Source: Porticoccaceae bacterium UBA4026 (lineage in GTDB: Bacteria > Pseudomonadota > Gammaproteobacteria > Pseudomonadales > Porticoccaceae). Taken from it: a DNA stretch of 47,881 nt. Position 1 is the stretch's first letter. Each line of letters starts with the position of its first letter. This document shows positions 24,620-33,940 of the stretch, one piece after another. Location of the stretch: NCBI GenBank assembly GCA_002382445.1, contig DGAQ01000037.1:9465-57345 (forward strand), in the 5' to 3' direction. The position numbers were made by a program, and so were the translations under genes. The notes beneath the pieces were generated by a model. It ran no database searches and was not told where the DNA came from. It was given only the letters and a program-made list of their open reading frames with translations.

Positions 24620-26473
24620 TTAATAACGGCTTAGCAATAAATCGCGTTGCCACAGCAATTCTTTTGGCATGTGGTCCCATAGTTTAAGGAACAATTCTTC
24701 ATGGCCTAGTGCCTGGGCTTTTAAGGCTTCACCATCGACTTTCATTAATTCATTCCAGTCGTCTTGACTGAAATCTAACCCTTCCCAATCTAAATCGCTA
24801 TAACTAGGCATCCAACCCAGCGGTGTTTCTTTGGCTTGTGCTAAACCGTTAACACGCTCAACAATCCACTTTAGCACTCGCGCATTTTCTCCAAAACCAG
24901 GCCACATAAACTTACCCTGTGCATTTTTCCGAAACCAGTTAACATGAAATATACGGGGCGGTTCGTTAATAACTCTACCCATCTTTAGCCAGTGACGAAA
25001 ATAATCACCCATGTGGTAACCACAGAAGGGCAGCATGGCGAAGGGATCTTGACGCATACTACCGATTTTACCCTCGGCGGCTGCAGTTTGCTCAGAGCCT
25101 ACTGTGGCTCCCATATACACACCATGCTGCCAGTTGAAGCTCTGATACACCAGTGGGATGGTGGTCATACGGCGGCCGCCGAATATCATTGCGCCGACTT
25201 CTACACCTTCTGGATTTTCCCAATCAGGATCAATAACGGGGCAATTTCTAGCAGGAGCAGTAAATCGTGCATTAGGATGAGAAGAGGGCGTCTCGCTGTC
25301 GGGCTTCCAGTCATTGCCCTTCCAGTCAATTAAATGCGCTGGCGCTTCAGGTGTCATACCTTCCCACCAAATATCACCTTCGTCTGTCAGGGCAACGTTG
25401 GTAAAAATAGTGTCGCAGGCACAGGACTCCATTGCCATGGGGTTAGTGTCCATGCTCGTTCCCGGTGCAACACCGAAGAATCCAGCTTCGGGGTTAATGG
25501 CCCGCAACTTACCGTTAGCGTCCGGTTTAATCCACGCAATATCGTCACCGATACATGAAATTTCCCAGCCTTGCTTTTGCAATTCTGGTGGTGGAATCAA
25601 CATCGCAAAGTTGGTTTTACCGCAGGCGCTTGGAAAGGCCGCAGTAACATAGGTTTTCTTGCCGGAGGGGTCTTTTACGCCCAGCACCAACATATGCTCA
25701 GCTAACCAACCTTCGTCACGGGCAATGGTGCTAGCAATACGCAGAGCAAAACATTTTTTACCCAGCAGAGCATTACCGCCATAACCTGAGCCAAAACTAA
25801 GAATAGTCTTCTCTTCAGGGAAATGAGCAATATAGGTGTTTTCTGGATTACAGGGCCAGCTAACATCATCTTCCTTTGACAGTATTGGCTGCCCCACGGT
25901 ATGCACGCAGCGTACATAGTCAGTACTGTCATCCAGCACATCCAGTACCTTCGGAGACACCCTGGCCATAATGCGCATGTTGACTACAGCATAAGCTGAG
26001 TCTGTAACTTGAATGCCAATTTTGCCGATGGGAGAGCCGATGGGCCCCATGCTAAACGGAATTATATACATGGTACGTCCACGCATTGCGCCTTCCGATA
26101 GGCCATTCATCTTCAGTTTCATTTCCTCAGGCGCCATCCAGTTATTGGTTGGCCCAGCATCGTCTTCGGCAACAGAACATATATAGGTGCGACTTTCAAC
26201 GCGAGCAACATCGCGTGGGTCAGAGCGGAAAAGATGACTATTGGGGCGCAAATCTTCATTGAGCTTCACACAGTCACCGCGGTTAACCATCATATCCATC
26301 ATAGCTGCAGCTTCCTCTTCACATCCATCAACCCAATGCACGCGGTCAGGTTGCAGTAAAGCCTCCATGCGCTCAATCCAGCGCAGAATGTCTTTGTTAG
26401 ATGTAAGCGCTGCACTACGCAAAGGATAATCGCAAAGAGGAGCGATTGTGTTGAATTCTTTCCCTGTATCCAT
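24620..26473 (-). CDS. pckG: Phosphoenolpyruvate carboxykinase (GTP)
   Basis: The GTP-dependent enzyme that converts oxaloacetate to PEP, the first committed step of gluconeogenesis. The 617-residue protein shows the GTP-class P-loop FPSACGKTNFAML, the GYGGNALLGKKCFALRIAS segment, the catalytic region CIGDDIAWIKPD, and the guanine-site segment FRKNAQGKFMWPGFGENARVLKW. It is not the ATP-dependent PckA type found in many enteric relatives. An upstream ATG at 26536 would add 21 residues, but ATG 26473 has an ideal AGGTGA 7 bases upstream and gives a normal N-terminus (MDTGKEFN), so it is the start. It sits alone, convergent with the TetR gene. Confidence 0.96.
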   Translation of the reverse strand: MDTGKEFNTIAPLCDYPLRSAALTSNKDILRWIERMEALLQPDRVHWVDGCEEEAAAMMDMMVNRGDCVKLNEDLRPNSHLFRSDPRDVARVESRTYICSVAEDDAGPTNNWMAPEEMKLKMNGLSEGAMRGRTMYIIPFSMGPIGSPIGKIGIQVTDSAYAVVNMRIMARVSPKVLDVLDDSTDYVRCVHTVGQPILSKEDDVSWPCNPENTYIAHFPEEKTILSFGSGYGGNALLGKKCFALRIASTIARDEGWLAEHMLVLGVKDPSGKKTYVTAAFPSACGKTNFAMLIPPPELQKQGWEISCIGDDIAWIKPDANGKLRAINPEAGFFGVAPGTSMDTNPMAMESCACDTIFTNVALTDEGDIWWEGMTPEAPAHLIDWKGNDWKPDSETPSSHPNARFTAPARNCPVIDPDWENPEGVEVGAMIFGGRRMTTIPLVYQSFNWQHGVYMGATVGSEQTAAAEGKIGSMRQDPFAMLPFCGYHMGDYFRHWLKMGRVINEPPRIFHVNWFRKNAQGKFMWPGFGENARVLKWIVERVNGLAQAKETPLGWMPSYSDLDWEGLDFSQDDWNELMKVDGEALKAQALGHEELFLKLWDHMPKELLWQRDLLLSRY

Positions 26474-26855
26474 GTTTATATCACCTATTCCAAATTTATT
26501 ATTACTCAAAATATTGAAGTGGCCAGTTACGTTCAATCATCTACGCTCACTACATTAGAAAGCTTTTGCGGTAGACATTCAAACACATGAAAGCACATTA
26601 GTGCAAAGACAGCCGTTTGAGTCAGGGTCTTGGTACATCGTTAATGGGCAGAACCCACTAATACTCATCCCCTAGCTATGTTTGTCCTAAATGATTTGAA
26701 TATCAAGAGATACTCAGTATTCATGCTCTAAAACATCTAATTCCGATTATAAGCTTCACCTATTTCGAGTAAGAGCCGCCAACCTGGGTCAAGTTAAAGT
26801 CGTCTAATCTGTCCAGGTTATTAAGCAATGATCGACGGCGCTAGGTATAAATCTT
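26474..26855. other. 382-bp region upstream of pckG, no gene seen
   Basis: Only frames under about 20 codons occur here. The region should contain the pckG promoter and any catabolite-control site, and the 3' end of the transcript from the carboxymuconolactone-decarboxylase-family gene. I see no strong hairpin or palindrome. Confidence 0.45.
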
Positions 26856-27473
26856 TCAGTCTATATTATCGATGGTAGTCTTGAATCTCGTGGCCGCAGT
26901 AATAAAATCGCGCTCACTAGCTTGTCCTGCTATGCGCTCTCGCACCTGTTGATCCAGCGGCAGACCCCAGCTTTTGATCATGCAAGCAAGAATCACATAC
27001 ATACCATGGATGGCGATAATATCCATAACCTGCTCAGTACTGAAATACTGTGCCAGTTCGATTTGCGTCTGTTCAGTGAGGCAGTGGCGCGCGATAAGGT
27101 CATCGACTGCTCTCAATAACACAGCATCAGCTGCCTGCCATCCTTGGCCTGTCGAGTAGCATAGTACCTGATTGATCTCATCGATGGTTAGGTCACATGC
27201 TAGGGCTCGATCGACGTGTGAAGCCCACTCATACCAGGCCTGCATGTGAACTGCGACCCGCAGAATGACCAGTTCACCTGCACGCTTACCCAGAGTGCCA
27301 CCCTGTACGGCGTGATTTCTAAAATCCCAACAGGCTTTTAACAGCGAAGGGTTGTTAGCCATTAATTGATGGACATTAATCGGCGCTGCTACAGTGTCTT
27401 CGACGATCTGATCTAACCTCTTATCCCAGTGCTGAAGAGCAAGGGGGAAGATCCTAGGTGGTTTTTCTGGCAT
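26856..27473 (-). CDS. Carboxymuconolactone decarboxylase / AhpD-like family protein
   Basis: A 205-residue all-helical protein of the CMD family. The family core is seen in RAGELVILRVAVHMQAWYEWASHVDRAL (about residues 63-90), with the Glu and His positions usual for CMD proteins, and the second helix pair TIDEINQVL. It lacks the CxxC pair of AhpD peroxidase partners in this core, so a redox role is not supported. It is divergent from an acyl-CoA ligase gene, 114 bp away, and may act in the same catabolic route on an aromatic or lactone intermediate. That is inference; many CMD-family proteins have no known substrate. Confidence 0.8.
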   Translation of the reverse strand: MPEKPPRIFPLALQHWDKRLDQIVEDTVAAPINVHQLMANNPSLLKACWDFRNHAVQGGTLGKRAGELVILRVAVHMQAWYEWASHVDRALACDLTIDEINQVLCYSTGQGWQAADAVLLRAVDDLIARHCLTEQTQIELAQYFSTEQVMDIIAIHGMYVILACMIKSWGLPLDQQVRERIAGQASERDFITAATRFKTTIDNID

Positions 27474-27587
27474 GACTCATTATCCGTTGTTGTGAGCTTA
27501 TTTTCGAGGGATTGTAGCTTGGCGATGAACCCCTAGTCATAGACTGAGACATCCTTTATGATAAAAAAAAGACCAAGGAATATCTAT

Positions 27588-29141
27588 ATGATTTCAATGC
27601 CTGGATTACTTCAACGTAGTGCCCGTCTCAACCCAGACGCAGTCGCGACTCGTTATAACGGACGCTCACGTCTCTGGCCACAAATTTTGGATCGTGTAGC
27701 CAGTTTTGCCGGGGCCTTAGATCGACTTCAGTTAGGTGAGGCTGAGCGGGTCGCTATCCTCAGTCTGAATAGCGACAACTATTTTGAAGTCCTATTTGCT
27801 GTGCCTTGGGCTGGCTACTGTATGGTGCCTCTCAATACTCGCTGGGCCGCGGCTGAGAATAATTACGCTTTAACTGATTCGGGCACCCGAGTATTGTTAT
27901 TCGATGATGCCTTTACTGTACAGGCCAAGCAATTAAAGGATGAGGTCCTGTCCCTAGAGCATGTTATTTATATAGGTGATCGTGAAACGCCCCCTTGGGC
28001 TGAGTCTTATGAAGACCTTATTTCTGATAATCAGGCTATTTCACCGTCGATTCGCAATGGAGGCGACATGGCTGGTATTTTTTATACCGGCGGGACTACA
28101 GGGTTCCCTAAAGGCGTAATGCAGTCCCATCAAGCCATTTGGGCTAGCGCTATTGGTGGTTTCGGCGGTATGGAAATAGCGTCTCATAGTTCATATCTGC
28201 ATGCGGCGCCAATGTTTCATATGGCTGATTTTGCCTGTTCAATGATGACTGTTCTGGCGGGGGCAAGCCATGTTTTTGTGGCAGGTTTTGAGCCGGCTTT
28301 GGTGCTCAATATTATTGCAGAAGAGAAAATATCTCATGCGCTATTGGTACCAGCGATGATAAAGATGGTTCTAGCGCACGAAAATGCTGCGACGGCAGAT
28401 CTCAGTAGTTTGCAGCGGATCTTATATGGCGCGTCTCCTATGCCGGCCGCGGTACTGACTCAGGCCATGGATTTATGGCCCACCGTTGGCTTCATTCAAG
28501 CCTATGGCCAGACTGAATTAGCTCCGTTAGTGACCATGCTATCGACTGCGGATCACCTCCGTGGTGGTGAAATTTTAAAGTCAGCAGGTAAACCAACATC
28601 GGTCAGCGAAATAAAGTTGCTTAATGATGAGGGCAACGAGGTGGCGCTGGGTAAGCAGGGAGAGGTGGTGGTGCGAGGCCCCCACGTTATGATTGGTTAT
28701 TGGAATAAACCGGAAGAGACCGCCTGCGCGTTGCAAGACGGGTGGGTTTTTACAGGAGATGCCGGTATATTTGATAAGGAAGGTTATCTGTATATCGTCG
28801 ACCGGGTCAAAGATATGGTGGTGACAGGCGGTGAAAATGTGTTTACCACAGAAGTTGAAAATGCCCTGATTAGTCATTCATCGGTGCAAGACGTGGCGGT
28901 CATAGGTGTGCCAGACGATGAGTGGGGCGAGGCGGTTCACGGGATCGTAATTTTAGTTACTGGAGCTAAGGCGACTGAGCAAGAATTAATCGAACATTGC
29001 CGCAGTGCTATAGCCGGTTACAAGTGCCCTAAAACGGTGGAGTTTCGCGATGAGCCGATGCCGCTGTCCGGTGCGGGTAAGGTGTTGAAAACTGAATTGC
29101 GCAAACCACACTGGGAAGGACGCGAGCGGCAGGTTAATTAG
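27588..29141 (+). CDS. Acyl-CoA synthetase (AMP-forming), fatty-acid/aryl CoA ligase type
   Basis: An ANL-superfamily ligase of 517 residues that activates a carboxylic acid with ATP and joins it to CoA. The conserved motifs are present in order: A3 phosphate loop YTGGTTGFPKG, the AYGQTE motif A5, GWVFTGDAG with the ribose-binding Asp, the hinge DRVKDMVVTGGENV, and the C-terminal catalytic lysine in SGAGKVLKTELR. The substrate cannot be read from sequence; long-chain, cyclohexane or aromatic acids are all possible. ATG 27588 is chosen because AAGGA lies 8 bases before it; the ATG at 27558 has no ribosome site. It is divergent from the CMD-family gene. Confidence 0.92.
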   Translation: MISMPGLLQRSARLNPDAVATRYNGRSRLWPQILDRVASFAGALDRLQLGEAERVAILSLNSDNYFEVLFAVPWAGYCMVPLNTRWAAAENNYALTDSGTRVLLFDDAFTVQAKQLKDEVLSLEHVIYIGDRETPPWAESYEDLISDNQAISPSIRNGGDMAGIFYTGGTTGFPKGVMQSHQAIWASAIGGFGGMEIASHSSYLHAAPMFHMADFACSMMTVLAGASHVFVAGFEPALVLNIIAEEKISHALLVPAMIKMVLAHENAATADLSSLQRILYGASPMPAAVLTQAMDLWPTVGFIQAYGQTELAPLVTMLSTADHLRGGEILKSAGKPTSVSEIKLLNDEGNEVALGKQGEVVVRGPHVMIGYWNKPEETACALQDGWVFTGDAGIFDKEGYLYIVDRVKDMVVTGGENVFTTEVENALISHSSVQDVAVIGVPDDEWGEAVHGIVILVTGAKATEQELIEHCRSAIAGYKCPKTVEFRDEPMPLSGAGKVLKTELRKPHWEGRERQVN

Positions 29142-29170
29142 CATAATTAATTTAACAAGCCGCTAGTTTT

Positions 29171-30754
29171 TTAGCTATTCGAATTAAGGTCTTCAGCCGC
29201 TAATGATAGTTCTTTGCGTATGACCATATGACCAAAATCTTGGTTTAACCAACGCACCAACGAAATACATAATAGAAACATGATAGGGATTAGCGGCACT
29301 GAACTAAGGACGGTTATTGAAAGCACTGTATTCAAGGCTCCGGACTGCAGTATGCCGGCAGTTATTAGCGCAAGAAGCACTGCCCATGCCACGCGGCTCC
29401 AGCGTTTTGGCTCTGAATCCGACGGTAGGTTTTTCGCGCAGATACTGGAAATAACATAGGCTGAGGAGTCTATTGTGGTTGCAGAGAATATTACAGACAA
29501 CACGATAAATATAACTAAGGCAAATTTACCAAATGGCAGGCTTTGAATGACTAGAGCGTTAACATAGGACATGCCCTGTGTACTTAAAATTTCTGAAACA
29601 TTGAGAGCTCCGGTGGACTCAAGATAAAGTGAGTATCCACCCATTACAGCCAAAACTAACCAGGTGCCTAAGCAACCCCAACAAATAACCCCCAAGACTA
29701 GCTGACGTATTGTGCGGCCCCGAGAAATGCGTCCGAAAAATAAGGCAATCATGCCGGTATACGCTAGCCACCAAGCCCAATAAAATCCCGTCCAGTCCTC
29801 TGGAAAGCTACCGTTATCAATAGGGTCTGTCCATGTGGCGGTACTGATGAAATTGTTAAACATCAAGCCGATGCTGTTAACGGTTAGGTCCAGGATAAAA
29901 ATTCCAGGACCGGCAACCAGTATAAAAATAACCGCAATAGCAACTAAAACCATATTAACGTCAGCCAAGACTTTAATCCCTGATTTCAGACCTTTATAGA
30001 CGCTAGCGCCGAATAATAGCGTCCACAGCGCAAGTACAGTCATCTTTATAAGCATACTATCTTCAATGCCAAACAACGTGGATAACATGGCTGACAAAAG
30101 AGGGACAACTAACCCTAATGACGTAGCCACGGCTCCGACAATTCCGAGCACGATGAAAATATCAATACCCGTTTTGATCTGATTGCGACCTCTAGTCGGC
30201 AGTGCTCCATCACATGCGCTACTAATGCGTAATACCGGGTAACGTTTCACATAAAGCATGTAAGCGATGGGTACAGCAGGCACTGCGTAAATAGACCAAG
30301 GAACTAAACCCCAGTGCAGTAGGGGGTACATATGTGCCCATTCGAAAGATTTGGATGAGCCTACTTCAATTCCCATCGGGGGAGTTTGAAGATAATAAAT
30401 AGGTTCAGCGAAACCCCAAGCTAAAACAGCAGCACCAATAGCCGCAGTAAACATCATTGCTACCCAATGGGTATCTGAATATTCCGGTGGCTCATCGGGG
30501 GGACCTAATTTCACCTGAGCAAATCGACCGAAGGCCAACCACATACAAAATCCAAAGGCACCTAAACCAACAGAGAGATAGAGCCATAAAAAATTACTCA
30601 TAATGATTTTTCGACCTTCAGCAAGAAATTGCGCGGCACTTTCGGGAAAAATCATTAACGGAATCGCACAAGCTAGGACAATAACTATAGAGGGGATAAA
30701 GACAGCCCAATCAACTTCGGGCTCTGTAGTTTTAATACTAAGGTGATCGCTCAT
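29171..30754 (-). CDS. BCCT-family transporter (betaine/carnitine/choline type)
   Basis: A 527-residue inner-membrane carrier with 12 predicted transmembrane helices. The family signatures are present: AWGFAEPIYYLQTPP in TM3, HWGLVPWSIYAVPAVPIAYM in TM4, the WTDPIDNGSFPEDWTGFYWAWWLAYTGMIALFFGRISRGRTIRQ stretch around TM8, which includes the tryptophan box, and FSATTIDSSAYVIS. It should bring in a quaternary ammonium or related zwitterion using Na+ or H+, for osmoprotection or as carbon and nitrogen source. The C-terminal tail is short, so it lacks the osmosensing extension of BetP. It lies convergent to the acyl-CoA ligase and divergent from the aldolase. Confidence 0.94.
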   Translation of the reverse strand: MSDHLSIKTTEPEVDWAVFIPSIVIVLACAIPLMIFPESAAQFLAEGRKIIMSNFLWLYLSVGLGAFGFCMWLAFGRFAQVKLGPPDEPPEYSDTHWVAMMFTAAIGAAVLAWGFAEPIYYLQTPPMGIEVGSSKSFEWAHMYPLLHWGLVPWSIYAVPAVPIAYMLYVKRYPVLRISSACDGALPTRGRNQIKTGIDIFIVLGIVGAVATSLGLVVPLLSAMLSTLFGIEDSMLIKMTVLALWTLLFGASVYKGLKSGIKVLADVNMVLVAIAVIFILVAGPGIFILDLTVNSIGLMFNNFISTATWTDPIDNGSFPEDWTGFYWAWWLAYTGMIALFFGRISRGRTIRQLVLGVICWGCLGTWLVLAVMGGYSLYLESTGALNVSEILSTQGMSYVNALVIQSLPFGKFALVIFIVLSVIFSATTIDSSAYVISSICAKNLPSDSEPKRWSRVAWAVLLALITAGILQSGALNTVLSITVLSSVPLIPIMFLLCISLVRWLNQDFGHMVIRKELSLAAEDLNSNS

Positions 30755-30933
30755 AGGATATTATTTATTTGTAATTATTGTTTATCAAGGGTATCACAAA
30801 GCTACCAAAAACGCATAAGGCTGCCTTGTGATCATTATAAATAGCGACGATGTCCTAACTAGTATGAATAATGGTACAGGTTAATGTAGTCTTTACAATG
30901 CGCAATGACGAATCGAAATGTTGGAGCAGCTTA

Positions 30934-31668
30934 ATGTCAGATTTCATAAAGACACAACGAATAGACTTGGCCGCCGCTTTTAGATGGGCGGTGCGATTAA
31001 ATTATCATGAAGGTGTTGCCAATCATTTTTCAGTTGTGGTCAACGATGACGGTAGTCAGTTTTTGATTAATCCTAATCAACGACACTTCTCCACAATCAA
31101 GGCCAGCGATTTACTGCTTTTAGATGCCAATGATCTAACAACCATGTCACAACCCAATGCTCCTGACGCAACCGCTTGGGGGTTGCATGGTGCGATGCAC
31201 CGGCACTGTCCTCATGCAAGATGTGTTCTACATACCCATTCTATATTTTCAACAGTCTTAGCCTGCCTTAAAGATCCAAGATTGCCGGCGATAGATCAAA
31301 ATACGGCTCAGTTCCATAATAGAGTTGTCCTTGACGCTGAATTTGATGGCATGGCGTTTGTCGATGAAGGAGAACGTTGCGCCGCAATGCTTAATGATCC
31401 TAGTAAGAAAGTCATGCTGATGGGTAACCATGGGTTAATGGTGTTAGGGTCCAGCGTCGCTGATGCATTCAATAGACTATTTTATTTTGAACGCTCAGCT
31501 GAAACCTATATACGTGCATTGCAAACTAGCCTGGAGCTTAATTTTTTATCTGATGAAGTGGCAGAAAAAACCGCCAAACAGTGGGAATCCTATCAAGGAA
31601 CCGCAGATCTCCACTTTAATGAGCTTAAATCAATCCTAGATAAGTATGAGGCAGATTACAAGCTTTAG
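30934..31668 (+). CDS. Class II aldolase/adducin family protein
   Basis: A 244-residue protein with the class II aldolase fold. It has a zinc site typical of the family: WGLHGAMHRHCPHARCVLHTHS gives the HTH pair, with a third His in MLMGNHGLMVLG. The N-terminal RLNYHEGVANHFSVVVND is the usual substrate-loop region. Members include fuculose- and ribulose-phosphate aldolases and non-aldolase decarboxylases or dehydratases; which it is cannot be told. GGAG lies 7 bases before ATG 30934, favouring this start over two upstream in-frame ATGs (30871, 30898). It is divergent from the BCCT carrier and 106 bp upstream of the PQQ dehydrogenase. Confidence 0.88.
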   Translation: MSDFIKTQRIDLAAAFRWAVRLNYHEGVANHFSVVVNDDGSQFLINPNQRHFSTIKASDLLLLDANDLTTMSQPNAPDATAWGLHGAMHRHCPHARCVLHTHSIFSTVLACLKDPRLPAIDQNTAQFHNRVVLDAEFDGMAFVDEGERCAAMLNDPSKKVMLMGNHGLMVLGSSVADAFNRLFYFERSAETYIRALQTSLELNFLSDEVAEKTAKQWESYQGTADLHFNELKSILDKYEADYKL

Positions 31669-31690
31669 CCTGCCCGCTAACTGCGTCAAT

Positions 31691-31740
31691 AGAGTATATA
31701 AGGGGACTATGCAGGCCCCCTTACTTCCATAGTATACTCT
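31691..31740. repeat. Nested inverted repeat between the aldolase and PQQ dehydrogenase genes
   Basis: The outer arms AGAGTATA (31691-31698) and TATACTCT (31733-31740) are perfect inverted copies. Inside are TAAGGGG (31699-31705) and CCCCTTA (31717-31723), also perfect. The right side has a 9-base bulge (31724-31732). No U-tract follows, so it is not a standard terminator. It lies 35 bp before the PQQ dehydrogenase ATG, where it could be an operator or a leader hairpin. Confidence 0.55.
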
Positions 31741-31774
31741 GGCGAAAACTATTATAAATAAGAGGAAATTTGCC

Positions 31775-33940
31775 ATGAGTTCAATGCGACCGCACAGACT
31801 ATTTGTGAGCCTAATTTCGATATTAATACTTGTGTCCTGCGGAAGCGAGCCAGCAAAGTTTGCTGACGTTGATTCACAGCGTCTACTTAATGCCGCGGCG
31901 ACCCCTGAAGAATGGCTTACCTATGGCGGTACCTACGACGAGCAGCGTCACTCTGGGCTAGATCAAATTAACACCGATAACGTTGCCCAACTGGGCGTCG
32001 CATGGACCTATGATCTGGCGACGGAGCGAGGGGTTGAATCTACCCCTATTGTTGTCGACGGTGTTATGTACGTTACCTCCGCATGGTCTGTGGTTTATGC
32101 CCTAGATGCACAAACCGGTAGAGAACTTTGGCTCTACAACCCTGATGTAGATAAGGCTGTTGGGGCTAAAGCCTGTTGTGATGTTGTTAACCGCGGCGTA
32201 GCCGTCTGGAAAAGTAAGGTCTATGTTGGCGTTATCGACGGGCGGCTCGAAGCCCTAGATGCTGCTACAGGTGAATTAGTCTGGAGCAAGGTTACCGTTG
32301 ACCAGTCAAAACCTTACACAATTACCGGCGCTCCGCGCGTTGTTAAAGGCAAGGTATTGATCGGGAACGGTGGTGCAGAGCTGGGCGTGCGCGGCTATAT
32401 CTCTGCCTACTCTGCCGAAACGGGCGACCTGGTGTGGCGTTTTTACACTGTGCCAAACCCAAACAAACAGCCTGATGGTGAAGTCTCTGACAGTGCGCTT
32501 AAAGATATTGGAAACCTCACCTGGGGCGACGAAGGTGCCTGGACAACGGATGGTGGTGGCGGCACAGTTTGGGACTCAATTGTTTACGATGAGGTTAATG
32601 ACAGCGTCATTTTCGGAGTCGGTAATGGCTCGCCCTGGAATCGCGATCATCGGGATGCGGGAAAAGGCGACAACCTATTTTTATCCTCCATTGTTTCTGT
32701 AGATGCCGCTACTGGTGCTTACAAGTGGCATTTCCAAACCACCCCTGGTGATAACTGGGACTACACCGCCACCCAAACGATTATTTTGGCCGACCTGCCA
32801 ATGGGAGTAGAGGGAGCTTCTCGCCGTGTCGCTATGCAGGCACCTAAAAATGGTTTCTTTTATATTGTTGACGCTACCACTGGCGAATACCTTTCTGGGG
32901 AGGCCTATGTTCCGCAGAACTGGGCTGAGGGACTAGATGAGAACGGTCGCCCGATCGAAAACCCAGAGGCGCGTTATGGCGACACCCCTTTTATGCAAAA
33001 CCCAGGCCCTCTGGGGGCGCACAACTGGCAACCCATGGCCTTTAACCCAGAACTAAAGCTTGTTTACATACCGGCCCAAGAAATACCAGACTATTACGCA
33101 ACAGATCGTCTGTTTGAGGCCCGATCACAAAAATGGAACACAGGCACAGACCTTGCCGCTGGGTTGCCCATGGATCTTGACCTTGCAACAGCCCTGGCCC
33201 TTAGAGCGACGCTCAAGGGACGACTCATCGCCTGGGACCCTATTGCGCAAGAAGCGCGTTGGAGCGTAGAGCATAGTAATGCGTGGAATGGTGGGGTTCT
33301 GTCAACCGCTGGAGGTCTTGTTTTTCAGGGTCGTTTAGAAGGAGACTTTGCCGCCTACAATGCAGCCACAGGAGCAAAGTTATGGAGTCAAAATGTTAAG
33401 TCTGGCGCCGCCTCTGGGCCGGGTACCTATGAAATTGATGGCCAACAGTACGTTACCATCACCACCGGTTGGGGTTCTGCCTACGCCTTGGCGGGGGGCT
33501 CTGCTTATGACCAACCTGTACCACCGATTGTTGGCAAAGTCGTAACCTTCAAGCTGGGAGCCAAAGGAGCTATTCCAGATCCTGATCTTGTCATGGCACT
33601 GCGCACCCCAAAAGCTGACAAATTTGGTGACCAGGCGATGATTCAACTGGGGTTTGACAAATACCACTTTAACTGTCGCGTTTGTCATGGTCCACTGGCG
33701 ATTAGTTCTGGCGTCTTACCTGATTTACGCTGGTCACCTATCAGCGCTAATGTCGACGTATGGCAATCGATCGTGCTCGGCGGGGTTTTGTCGGCTAAGG
33801 GTATGGTCTCATTTGCAGATGCCTTAAGTCCTGCTGAAGCAGAAGCGATAAGAGCCTACGTTATTAAACAGGCTCATGACGGGGCTGCGCTAGAGGCAGA
33901 AGTTGCCGCTTTAATGGCTGCTCAGGGGGCTACGCCCTGA
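31775..33940 (+). CDS. PQQ-dependent quinohemoprotein alcohol dehydrogenase-like lipoprotein
   Basis: A 721-residue periplasmic enzyme that should oxidise an alcohol or aldehyde with pyrroloquinoline quinone. The leader ends in the lipobox LVSC, so it is membrane-anchored. An eight-bladed propeller follows, with adjacent Cys134-Cys135 (KACCDVVNRG), the disulfide that contacts PQQ in this family, and GDNWDYTATQ carrying the catalytic base Asp. A C-terminal cytochrome c domain has CRVCH (Cys634, Cys637, His638), so electrons pass from PQQ to an internal haem, as in type II alcohol dehydrogenases. No pqq synthesis genes lie in the window. The stop TGA overlaps the presumed CTG start of the next gene. 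Confidence 0.93.
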   Translation: MSSMRPHRLFVSLISILILVSCGSEPAKFADVDSQRLLNAAATPEEWLTYGGTYDEQRHSGLDQINTDNVAQLGVAWTYDLATERGVESTPIVVDGVMYVTSAWSVVYALDAQTGRELWLYNPDVDKAVGAKACCDVVNRGVAVWKSKVYVGVIDGRLEALDAATGELVWSKVTVDQSKPYTITGAPRVVKGKVLIGNGGAELGVRGYISAYSAETGDLVWRFYTVPNPNKQPDGEVSDSALKDIGNLTWGDEGAWTTDGGGGTVWDSIVYDEVNDSVIFGVGNGSPWNRDHRDAGKGDNLFLSSIVSVDAATGAYKWHFQTTPGDNWDYTATQTIILADLPMGVEGASRRVAMQAPKNGFFYIVDATTGEYLSGEAYVPQNWAEGLDENGRPIENPEARYGDTPFMQNPGPLGAHNWQPMAFNPELKLVYIPAQEIPDYYATDRLFEARSQKWNTGTDLAAGLPMDLDLATALALRATLKGRLIAWDPIAQEARWSVEHSNAWNGGVLSTAGGLVFQGRLEGDFAAYNAATGAKLWSQNVKSGAASGPGTYEIDGQQYVTITTGWGSAYALAGGSAYDQPVPPIVGKVVTFKLGAKGAIPDPDLVMALRTPKADKFGDQAMIQLGFDKYHFNCRVCHGPLAISSGVLPDLRWSPISANVDVWQSIVLGGVLSAKGMVSFADALSPAEAEAIRAYVIKQAHDGAALEAEVAALMAAQGATP

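Noticed and set aside
31691..31740. The nested inverted repeat as an intrinsic terminator of the aldolase gene
   Set aside because: There is no run of T's on either side of the stem, and the one-sided bulge would weaken it.
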